Below are positions 1-9,205 of a stretch of DNA of 64,000 bases, in pieces (position 1 is the first letter of the stretch; every line of letters begins with the position of its first letter). The notes under the pieces were generated by a model. The model was not told the origin of the DNA. It ran no database searches and saw nothing but the letters and a program-made list of their open reading frames with translations. The stretch is from assembly GCA_019722365.1 (NCBI GenBank), contig JADFUC010000758.1, positions 496,001-560,000 of the forward strand. The letters run 5' to 3'. This DNA comes from Lithospermum erythrorhizon (lineage: Eukaryota > Streptophyta > Magnoliopsida > Boraginales > Boraginaceae). The position numbers and the translations under genes are program-made.

Positions 1-1
1 G

Positions 2-304
2 GCCAGAGATAGGACTGAATTTGGATTTTCATCACATCCAACACAACCTAGTTTATCTACAGATATTGGAATATGACATTATTTTGTTATTGTTTCAGTT
101 TATTTTCTATCATTGATCCTTGCTCTGTTTTATTGACGTTAAATATCGTTTGACTAAGCTTTTAGAATTGTTTTTACTCTTTCAGAATCATATGACCAAT
201 TCAAACGGAAATTTCAAAATGTGGCCTTTCGTAGTAATGATACAATGAGAGACAACAATACTAAACGAAGGTATGGTTTGAGGTATTCGCTAGTTAGACT
301 TTAG
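2..304 (+). CDS. Possible 3' end of an unidentified gene cut by the left edge
   Basis: An open frame runs from base 2. It can be joined from base 50 (donor GTTTAT) to base 186 (acceptor TTTCAG) in the same frame and ends at a TAG at 302-304. The second piece is basic and polar, 38 residues, and begins SYDQFKRKFQNVAF. I do not recognise the family. The frame without splicing stops at about base 76. This could be the last two exons of a gene extending to the left, or chance. The donor is not a strong consensus and nothing else supports expression. Confidence 0.22.
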
Positions 305-633
305 GCATGTAAATGAGTCGAACCTTAACCATCAGCTCGAAAAGCCCCCTAGAACTCAATTCACAAAAATAAATAAATTCGTTGTTGATATTATGCAAAA
401 ACTGAGTAGATTCCAGAATCAACAAGCTCGTGGGAACTAAGGGTCTGCAATTAGTAAGCAATAGCATACAAGATAAAAGAGGGAAAACAAATATAGGCAG
501 AAATTCAGTTTTGCAAGTGGATTGTTATCTCCTAAGTTCTAACCCTACAAAGTTCGGTAGGAACACACAAACAAACAGGATATTGCATAATCGTTATTAG
601 CCCCTTAGCAAAGGGAATTTCCGCGCTACTCCA
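305..633. other. Intergenic stretch left of the NOI gene
   Basis: This AT-rich stretch would include the 3' UTR and polyadenylation region of the NOI gene on the minus strand. I see no other coding or repeat signal in it. Confidence 0.5.
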
Positions 634-2349
634 TTAGGCTTTGACACAACAGTTGAAGTAGCTAAAGAAGCGGCTCCTCCTTCCCTGCAAACAAGAAAGA
701 TAGCAAAAGCCGTTAACATAATAATGCTCTCAGAATTCGTGGTAGATGTTGTAAAAATCAGTCCCTTGCACACAAGGTGAAGCGAAAATGGCTCCTATAG
801 AACATTCCTATACATAACTAGTGATACTGGATTGATCATTATCCAATCAATTAACCACATAAACAAAATTGTTGCTAAACTAATATTCAATACTCTGACC
901 CAATATTTTTCAAGTATGAAATATTGTATTCTTGTAATGCAGATCTCAGCATCAAGCTAGTTTGGTTCAGAAGTCTCATGTGATATTGTACTAGTAATCC
1001 AGGTCCTTATATGCCATCAGTATCACATGGCAAGTGGCAATATGAGCTAAGATCAACATCTTCTTTTTTGTTTCCCCTTTATTAAAGTTGACAGATAAGT
1101 AATTCATAGGTAAAAATGTTAGTGAACTATCTCAAAATAAAACCATTTCACAAAGAGGGAAGTATAATTTTACAATTGGAGTTTGATTTCTGTGATCAGG
1201 ATAGTTGTGATCGTCGGTGTGTGAGGTATTCGTGCTGCGAGTAGTGGTGGATATGAGCTCCTCCTCATTTCCAAGACTGGCCCTTGAAGGGTCCCTCTTG
1301 TTTTGCTTCCTCATTTCTCTGATCTTCGAGAAATCCATAGAGTAGTCAGGCATTGCTCCCTTTTGATCCCAGTCCCCAAACTGGGGCACAGATAGCCATG
1401 GTGCATTTTTCTTCAACCAACAAACATTAACATTCACATCATTCAACTACCATCTTAAATGTCAATTAATATACATTTCAAGAGTATGCATAATTTCAGT
1501 CCTAGTATACTTTAAGCCAAAATGAGCAATGATGAGTACCAAATTGAACAAAATCAAAGATGAGCCAATTAAATATTTCCATGGAATTAAGTTGCCTTTT
1601 TAAAAGAATAATTTTTATGAAGAAAAATAATAATTTCAATGGATAAAACTATACATACCGGCATTCGACTACTTTAAATTATTATATTTTTTCTTATAAG
1701 TAATCATCCTTAGATAAAAATCTTCATTCCGATATTGTACCAACTACCACTATTCCAATAAAAAAGACAATATTCCAATAAAAAAGACAATAGTATCCTC
1801 ATAAAAAACCAATCTTGACCATTTCTCATATTCCCTAGTCCCTCCGGTGAATTGTCATTAGGCTTGAAATGGAAATTTGATATGTTTGCTTATGCGTTCT
1901 ATAATAAAAAAATAATATTTCGTTTTTGATATTCTTTTAACTAATTTTTATTATTAAATTATCACATTCTAACTTTTGATACAACTTTTTGATACGTTGA
2001 TTCTTCTTAATTTATGTTTAAGTTCTTTAATTTATGTATATTATATAAATGTACAGGAATCATTCTATGACAAGATTAGTTAAGACAGTCATTCTATGAC
2101 AAGATTAGTTAAAGACAATTTCCACCATGATCCTCTAAAATATGACTTCATCTAACCACAAAATTCAACCAGAGGAGGGGAGAGATATTGCAGACTTGAA
2201 TTTTTTAGCAAGATAGAAATCCAGAGTGAATCTTGAGATCACAATAACATAAGGGTGCAAAAAAACAAATAATAAGAAACACAATATCATAAAAGAAGTT
2301 AACAAATATATTATGCAGAGCTGCAAATTACCTCCTTGCGTTCATCCAT
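634..2349 (-). CDS. NOI/RIN4-like (AvrRpt-cleavage domain) small protein
   Basis: Three exons: 2349-2332, 1410-1174 and 684-634, all joining in phase 0, give 101 residues. The protein starts MDERKEKNAPWLSVPQFGDW. It carries the NOI core VPQFGDW at residues 14-20, the motif that the Pseudomonas protease AvrRpt2 recognises in RIN4. After it comes the conserved block MPDYSMDFSKIREMRKQNKR. It ends in FFSYFNCCVKA, whose paired cysteines are the usual acylation site that tethers NOI proteins to the plasma membrane. Small NOI proteins are linked to immunity and exocyst-dependent secretion; the role of this one is inferred from family only. The last exon is just 51 bp and is missed if intron 2 is read through. 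A GA/CT microsatellite lies about 110 bp upstream of the ATG, and RPB4 starts divergently about 810 bp away. Confidence 0.88.
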
Positions 2350-2453
2350 GTTGGTATAGAAACTTTCAAGCTTTAGGGAAATCAAGAAAACACTTTATTA
2401 CAATAGGAATTGTGCTATAAATATGCAAGCTAGACTGGTTCAAACTTCAACTG

Positions 2454-2457
<4 letters not shown>

Positions 2458-2491
<34 letters not shown>
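2458..2491. repeat. (GA)n microsatellite, CT-rich on the NOI sense strand
   Basis: About 17 uninterrupted AG dinucleotides. It lies about 110 bp upstream of the NOI start codon, probably in its leader or core promoter. GA/CT tracts are binding sites for plant BBR/BPC GAGA factors by general knowledge. A matching tract sits in front of RPB4. Confidence 0.95.
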
Positions 2492-2496
<5 letters not shown>

Positions 2497-3119
2497 AGAT
2501 GATATGTGGATGTGTATAAATATGACTTTGGCCGGGTTGGACAAAAGAGGGGGTGACAACCATGGGTAGGTCCCATGTTCTTTCGGTCTTTTTCACTACT
2601 GATTCAATAATTTATCAACAAAAATGATTTTTCAACATTTTTAAAATTATGATGAGGAATAAAGAATTACCCTGCTAGCTATTAACACAATTATGTATTT
2701 TAATTGATTATGTTAATTCCTTTTATAACATAATTAATATTTTTTAAAGGATATAGTAGTATTTGTTTTTAAAAAGATTTTTTATTTCATAAAATTAGAA
2801 GAGTTGATGGTTCATTTGATTACGCATATTTTATATCGCTTATCATTTCATAGTATATATTTTATTTTACCTATTTGATCACATTTGGATTTTGTCTCCT
2901 ATTTGATTATTCCGTATGTCCGTTTGAAGATATTTTGTTATCATTACAATCGCTTTATAATTCAAGTAATTACAAAATCACTATCTAAAATTGAAATCCA
3001 TTTCCATTCAATCATAATTAATTCATTTTTATTTCTATTTGATTAGGCTCGTTAACAGCCCAGTCAGGCTGGCCCAAGCGTTAGATGGACCTTAAGGTTG
3101 TCCATAAAGCCCTATATCT

Positions 3120-3121
<2 letters not shown>

Positions 3122-3151
<30 letters not shown>
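3122..3151. repeat. (CT)n microsatellite in the RPB4 leader
   Basis: About 15 CT dinucleotides end 10 bases before the RPB4 ATG, so they are almost surely transcribed in the 5' UTR. Such CT tracts are common in plant leaders and core promoters. Confidence 0.95.
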
Positions 3152-3152
<1 letters not shown>

Positions 3153-3160
3153 ATCTGACA

Positions 3161-6007
3161 ATGTCTAGACAAGAAGAAGAAGAAGAAAACGCAGCAGAGC
3201 TTAAAATTGGCGATGGTAATTCATTTATTTTCTGCTCTATAATTAATTTCAGCTTTCGATTTTAGTGCATTTCTCTTTAAAAAAATTTAATTTTGAGAAT
3301 ATTTATGATGTTTTTATAGCATAAGGGTTAGGAAATTTGTAAAGTTCGTGGCTTTATTGTATTTCATCAAATTTTAATTTGTGGGTTTTGCTTGTTAACA
3401 AATATCCCATATAATGTTTTTATAGAGTAAGGAACTAAGGATTAGGAAATTTGTAAAGTTTATAGCTTTCTTGTATTTTATCATATTTTAATTTGTGGGT
3501 TTTGCTTGTTAATCAAATATCCAATATACTCCCTCCATCCCACAAAGATTGTCCACTTTTGACTTTTTGTTCATTGCTTGAACTTTGATGGTAGATTTTT
3601 TTGGTTGTATGGTATAATACTTCATGAAAACTACATTTCAAACTCTTTCCATTAATATATTTTTTATCAAATATTATACAATACAAATAAATATATTTAA
3701 TATCAAAGTTTGAAAATTATAACTATAATAAAAAGTGGACAATCTTTGTAGAATGGCGGGAGTAATATTTTTCTAGAATAGGGATTATGAAATTTGTAAA
3801 GTTCATAGCTTTCGTGTACATAAACATCACATGCCCTAATGTCTCTCGCCTAAGCGGGGTAGGGGTGGCCGAATAGTATGCAGCCTTAGGCCTGTGATAA
3901 TAAGGAGTTTGTTTCCGAATTGATGCAAGAGTGAAGTGCAAACATTAGCTATTACTCCACAATCGAAAGTAAGTGTAGGTAGTGTAATGAGCCATTTTGA
4001 TATATTTCACTATTTCAAGAGCTAGAGAATATAATTTATTTTTTTGACTTCAAGGACATGTAAAATTCATAGCTTTCTTGCATGTCATCAAAGTTTAATT
4101 TGTGGGTTTTGCATTAATCAAATCTCCCAAACGGAAACTTAATTGTATTTTATATAGTATATGAATGATGAGACAATGGTAATGTGGAATGGAAGGAGAT
4201 TAGAGGGGCAATTGGACTTCTCTATGTATTTTATATCACTCTTGCTGATTGTCTTTACTATGAGACCGGTTGTGACTTGTGATACACAATAGCTTCGGTT
4301 GGGGATTCTTTGCTCACTTAAGTTGCGATAAACTTAGTTTGGTAATGTGATTACCATTGAAGATATTGTTCAGAATTATAAGTTTATAGTTATTGTATGT
4401 CATTTCCTGTTAGATCAGACATCGATAAATTCATGAGAAATATTAGTTTTTATTCATTCTTAAAGTTAGTTTCTTGGTTGTTGTGACACCCACTGTGTTA
4501 CAGAGAGTGCTTGTTGTTGCGAATTGTTACTGTAGTAGTTGACCAGAAACTCTCATATATGCAGAGTATCCTCCTTTTTCCCGAATTTGATTGATTTTTA
4601 GCATATCTACAATGTACTTTTTTCCTGCTATAAGTTTCTCTTTAAAACACCACAGACACACATGCACATACTTATTGACTAGCGCATGAAGTTATATATC
4701 CATTGTGTTAATTCATAAGGAAGACAAGCATTTAACTTGTTTATGTAATTGGTTCATTTGGTTGCTCTTGACAGAGTTTTTGAAGGCTAAATGTTTGATG
4801 AATTGTGAGGTTTCCTTGATTCTCGAACACAAGTATGAGCAGCTTCAGCAAATGTCTGAGGACCCCATGAATCAAGTCTCTCAGTAAGTGGATAGTTTGT
4901 ACCTATTTTGATGTGCTTTCTAATCATCAAAGATTTACAGCTGATTACAAATTATTGCTTTAAATATCTTACTACCTCCTTGCATCTTGTTGGAGAAATT
5001 TGATTTGCTGACTGCCTACTTTAATATATCTTAATAATTATTTTGCGTATTGGAGACAGTATCTTACTCCACTATTTCGTGGTTTTCTTCCCAGAGTATT
5101 TGAAAAGTCACAGCAGTATGTGAAGCGTTTCAGCCGCTACAAGAATCCAGATGCTGTTAGACAAGTTAGAGAGTATCCTTTTAAAAAATAGTCCGATGAT
5201 GCATTCTTTCACTCAGCTGTCCAAGCTTCTGTCTCTTAGTTTTCTGTGATAATTGCAATTAATTTGCTAATTAAGTGTTGTGTCACTGTGATAGGACTTG
5301 TTTAGAATGGAGGGATTAATTTATATGATCCATCCTCGAAACCATTAATCTTTGTCTTTGGGTATGAAATCCATCTAAATGCGACATGTCTCTATCAAAA
5401 TGCAACCTTTTGGAATTGTGATCCACTCACAGGCACATATGAGATGACTTGAATTTAATCTGTCTGTTGTTCTCTGTTGTCAGATCCTTGATTTTTATCT
5501 CAAATAATTCTGCATCAATTTGCTCGTGTTGTTTACTTAACCGGTGTGCAGGATTCTAAGTAGATATCAACTAGCTGAATTTGAAGTATGTCTCTCGAAC
5601 TTCATGAATTTGTATTTATTGTGTTTCATTGGGGAAGGGGCTCAATATTTGTTCTGTACACTGCAGCTCTGTGTTCTTGGCAACCTGTGTCCCGAGACTG
5701 TAGAAGAAGCTATTGCTATGGTTCCTTCAATCAAGGTATTTCTACTGGGACTTCTATATGCCCATTAAGAACACTGAACTAACTTTTAACGTATATGATC
5801 ATTTTTTCCATGGAATACAATATATGGTTAGAGATCACACTTTTTTGGCATTGCACATTTGCAATAACTTAATCCCGTTTTCTGTTTTTTTGGACCCTGT
5901 TTATGATGTTGTGCGCCACTCTTCTGCAGAATAGAAGTCGCCAACTTGATGATGAGGCGATCGAGAAAATGTTGAACGACCTGTCCCTGATTAAGAAATT
6001 TGAGTAG
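3161..6007 (+). CDS. NRPB4: RNA polymerase II subunit RPB4
   Basis: Six exons: 3161-3215, 4775-4883, 5095-5172, 5552-5585, 5667-5735 and 5930-6007, with closing phases and 140 residues in total. It matches plant RPB4 from end to end: the acidic N-terminus MSRQEEEEENAAELKIGDEF, the helical block FLKAKCLMNCEVSLILEHKY, then VRQVREILSRYQLAEFE and the HRDC-like C-terminal bundle ending MLNDLSLIKKFE. With RPB7 it forms the stalk of Pol II, which helps initiation and couples transcription to RNA export and decay. Length is as expected (Arabidopsis is about 138). Intron 1 is about 1.56 kb and has been enlarged by a MITE, a SINE-derived repeat and an internal repeat. The short fourth exon is only 34 bp. 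Confidence 0.96.
3529..3762. mobile_element. Stowaway-like MITE in RPB4 intron 1
   Basis: A 234-bp element bounded by TA target duplications at 3527-3528 and 3763-3764. Terminal inverted repeats of about 32 bp begin CTCCCTCCATCCCACAAAGA at the left and end TCTTTGTAGAATGGCGGGAG at the right. Size, TA duplication and the CTCCCTCC terminus fit Stowaway (Tc1/mariner-derived) MITEs. It codes for nothing. Confidence 0.88.
3800..4025 (-). mobile_element. Au-type SINE-derived repeat, RPB4 intron copy
   Basis: The stretch around GTCTCTCGCCTAAGCGGGGT and ATGCAGCCTTA reads, on the minus strand, like the GC-rich body of an Au-type tRNA-derived SINE (TAAGGCTGC followed by CCCGCTTAGGCG). Downstream it continues with TTGTTTCCGAATTGA and a tail shared with the copies in the FBN5 and NF-YC introns (about 23556-23710 and 37175-37385). 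No clean target duplication is visible. Confidence 0.55.
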
Positions 6008-6513
6008 CTCATCTTTTTAAAAGTGATAATCTAGACTGCCATTACTTTGGTTTTGATAGATGGACAATCATGACTTGTTATGTGCCCAAATTACCTAGGT
6101 CTGGCCATCTTATTGAAGAGCCACTGTTTGCACTTCTAGATGTTTTTTCTGCTCTACAATAAAGAAAATTGGTAAAATCCTGGCAGGCATTTCACCTTGT
6201 GAAGTGTCTCCAAGAAAACTCATCTTATAAATGTGTAGATTGATGTATATGTATTTCACAAATGTCTTAAAACTGTGCAATAATACGTCAAACTGAAAGA
6301 AAAATTACTCAACTGATTAAAAAAGAGTAAACATGTTACATGTATAATAGCTCCTTGTAAATTATACTCATATACTCCATTCAATTCTTTTTAATTGTTG
6401 TTTTCAATTTTTAAAACGGTTGTCACACACACTCACTCAAACACACACAAAGAAAATATAATAATGACTCCATATTATTTATCCCATAATAATTTGATGA
6501 GATTGAGTATATG
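6008..6513. other. 3' flanks of RPB4 and the DUF3511 gene
   Basis: Tail-to-tail intergenic DNA between RPB4 (+) and the DUF3511 gene (-), holding their 3' UTRs. It includes a short CA-rich run at about 6424-6450. Nothing else is seen. Confidence 0.6.
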
Positions 6514-6762
6514 TTAGTGAAAGTTGCCTGGTGAGAGCTTGTTCTTGATCCACTTGAAGCTGTTTCTAAGTGATGATTTGAGCTTATCTTCCATGGCATA
6601 TTTATTATATGAAGCCACCCTCTTTCTCCTCTTGGCCTCAGGATCATTGTCACTTGCTAAGGGGCCATTAAAACTGAACGATTTAGCTCCATCTTCGGAA
6701 TCAACCCGAGCTTCTGCATAAGAGGCTGAGGAATAATAAGGGAATGGTTTAGTTTTCTCCAT
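6514..6762 (-). CDS. DUF3511 domain protein
   Basis: A single-exon gene of 82 residues. It starts MEKTKPFPYYSSASYAEARV and ends with the DUF3511 signature, DPEAKRRKRVASYN followed by KLKSSLRNSFKWIKNK. The open frame extends 16 codons upstream without an ATG, so the ATG at 6762 is chosen; it also matches the usual family N-terminus. DUF3511 proteins are small, basic, plant-specific and of unknown biochemical function. There is no signal peptide or membrane segment. The KRRKR stretch could serve as a nuclear localisation signal, which is an inference. Confidence 0.88.
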   Translation of the reverse strand: MEKTKPFPYYSSASYAEARVDSEDGAKSFSFNGPLASDNDPEAKRRKRVASYNKYAMEDKLKSSLRNSFKWIKNKLSPGNFH

Positions 6763-8084
6763 TGAAAGTTGATAGAGAAGAAAATGAAAGGTTTGAGAAT
6801 TGAATTGCAATCATACAATATAAAGTTATAAACTGTATGAATAGACTTGGTACTACTAATATATATGGAGGTATGGACCCCATGCAAACAATCATGTATC
6901 CACTAATTGTATTATGTCCTGCAATGAAAAAATGTTTAATTTTATGCTAGCTTCTAATAGAGCCACTTCTAATTTCTCGAGGCAATATCTTAGTTTGTTA
7001 GTAACCATAAGAACTTATTAACAGAGATTGATTAAAATTATATAATTCTTGACTGTAGCACTTAACAATGTGAACAATCTTCACACCTAATCCACTTAAG
7101 AGGTGTGTCGTGTGTGTGTGTCTAACTTTTCCAAATAATATTACTCGTAAGTGTTGATTATAACAAAACATCTTTTATAAATTTCTAGTCCTACTAAATG
7201 ACAAGTTGACAACACATGATAATCTAGTTTAATAATGAACTGAGAACTTTGAGATGCTTATTTCATGATGAAGTAAACATCCTCCCTATGATCTTGTTGG
7301 ATATAATTACTAATTAATCATATTGAGTATTAGGGAAAGGTTGATATATACTAAATATAACTATTTGCACAAATGAGAAATTAAAGTTTATCAAGTGTCC
7401 ATAAATATCATTTTTGGAATCAATTTTTACCATGTAGCCATGTGTAGGTTTAATTTCTAATTAGTTAAACAATTTTTGCCACATTTCAGGTTCTCAAGTT
7501 TGACTTATTTTCTTATAGTAGCATTTCTAGAGTGAGAAGGGAGTTGCAGGCTGCAATTGTTGAAACAAATTAAATGCATGTCAATATTCCTCACATAGAA
7601 TAGTCATATAAGAAACAAATGCTGCTAAAGCTTATAATAACTCCAAAATGTAAGCATAAAATTAAAGGAAATGCCCATGCAAACTTCACAATTCAAGCAT
7701 ATAACATGATCTATTATGTGGAACGATATATTAAACTCCGACATCTTAGACATGTACACTATCCAATATTTCTCAAAATTAGAGTGTTTTACACATGTAA
7801 ATATGATTGACACAAACTAAACATTGTTTGGTTGAAACGTACAAGTATCTTACTATACTTTTGAAGATAATATCTTTGGATGAATAGAATAATCTTTTGC
7901 GGATTATAAAAAATGTACCAAACTGAAAATATAAAGAAATACATATTATTAGAACAAGATACAATGAATTTGACAACCATTTTGTCCGAATAAATTTCAA
8001 TGCTTGAGAAACTAAGCAGTTGCAAATTACTCAACAACATGTTCTCACAATACTATCACATGATCCTCACAAAAAAAATTGTTT
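6763..8084. other. Intergenic stretch with half of a dispersed repeat
   Basis: AT-rich DNA holding the promoter side of the DUF3511 gene. The stretch at about 7145-7300 reappears in diverged form at about 10421-10560, on the other side of the Ppx/GppA pseudogene. The small open frames at 7619-8040 show no recognisable protein, though the last 100 bases may be further remains of the pseudogene's 3' end. Confidence 0.5.
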
Positions 8085-9205
8085 CCACTTCCATAAACCT
8101 ATTAAATTCTTTACTTTAAGAAGCACAAAATGTTGAGAGTCGAGTCTTGCAATTTCACGAGTAGCAATATCAAATGAAATTTGTCATCTTCTTACTTTCA
8201 AACCTTGTGGAGAACCTCACTGCAACTGTACATTAGCCTTCAAACCTTATCCTTACAAATATTTTTTCATTTCCTCCATCACTCCCAAGCATACTTTAAC
8301 ACCACCATTTCTTCCAATCCTAAATTATTGAATATTTCATCCAAAAGAACTACCCCTGCAATGATAAAACCTGATCGCTTATTAAAAAAATTATACATCT
8401 TTTTTACTCCCTTTTCCCTTTCCTCATTAATCAATCTCTCCACCAGTCTTTTAAGTCTTCTTTATTAAAGCTCCAATCCCTCTGAAACTCATCAAACTCC
8501 TGAACATCCTCTTCCAAATCCAATGCATATCCCTTATAAACAGCCTTCTCAATTTTCCTAATTGTATCGGATGAGCCAATAACTTTTTCAATTTGATATT
8601 TCTTCACTTGACTAACCAAACCTGTAGCAAAGATTATACTTCTAATATGCTCTCGCATCTTTTTGACTTTTGAAAATCTTCTTGTTAGAGTCATGTGACC
8701 TAACTTTACTGAAATCGAGTATAATATCTTACCTTGATGCCCAATAACGAACTCTGTTGACCCGCCGCCTATGTCAACGGTGAGAATCATATTGTTGTGA
8801 GCTCGATAAAATTAGAGGATGCCAATATAGATGAGGCATGCCTCGTTAGAGCCAGAGAGGACGTCCACATGGAGTCCTAGCATTTCATGTATTGAATGGA
8901 TGAACTGTGATTTGTTAGCAGATTCACGGACGGCCGAGGTCACAAAGAGGCGTGAATGAGAGGTGGGGACGCGGCGAGATATGAGAATGTTCTTGAATTT
9001 GTGGAGGACTGAAGTGGCTCGGAGAGTGGAGGCGTGAGAAATGGTAGGTGTGGAATCTAGACGAAGGAGAACAGGTTTCTTAAGGCATTTCAAGGTCACA
9101 AAATGACCGGTATAAAGGGTCAATTCGGACTATGAAAAGCTTGAAGGAGTTTGTACCCATGTCAATAGAGGCGAATAGGTTGTTGTTTTTTTCATCATGA
9201 ACGAA
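8085..9205 (-). pseudogene. Ppx/GppA-type phosphatase pseudogene
   Basis: Read leftward, the region resembles plant proteins of the exopolyphosphatase/guanosine-pentaphosphatase (ASKHA-fold) family. Near 9205-9130 is FASIDMGTNSFKL, the phosphate-1 loop. After a frameshift near 9110 comes a block with SRLFVTSAVRESANKSQF and VDVLSGSNEA. An in-frame TAA follows at about 8815, then LTVDIGGGSTEFVIG, the phosphate-2 loop. Another frameshift near 8435 leads to GFIIAGVVLLDEIFNNLG and, past further stops, to VRFSTRFESKK. At least two frameshifts and several stops rule out an intact product. No ATG is seen at the expected start. The remaining similarity is still high, so inactivation need not be very old. 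Confidence 0.85.

Larger units (their letters stand above)
2350..3160. other. Bidirectional promoter region between NOI and RPB4
   Basis: About 810 bp separate the two divergent start codons. It holds a GA microsatellite near the NOI side, an AT-rich centre and a CT microsatellite just before the RPB4 start. No open frame is worth calling. Confidence 0.6.
3339..4130 (+). repeat. Imperfect repeat, about four copies, in RPB4 intron 1
   Basis: A unit with the core GAAATTTGTAAAGTTC, then TAGCTTTCTTGTATTTCATC and TTTAATTTGTGGGTTTTGC, recurs at about 3339-3420, 3449-3525, 3787-3815 (cut short) and 4062-4130. The third copy is separated from the second by the MITE at 3529-3762. The copies differ by scattered changes and small gaps, so the duplication is not recent. 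Confidence 0.75.
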
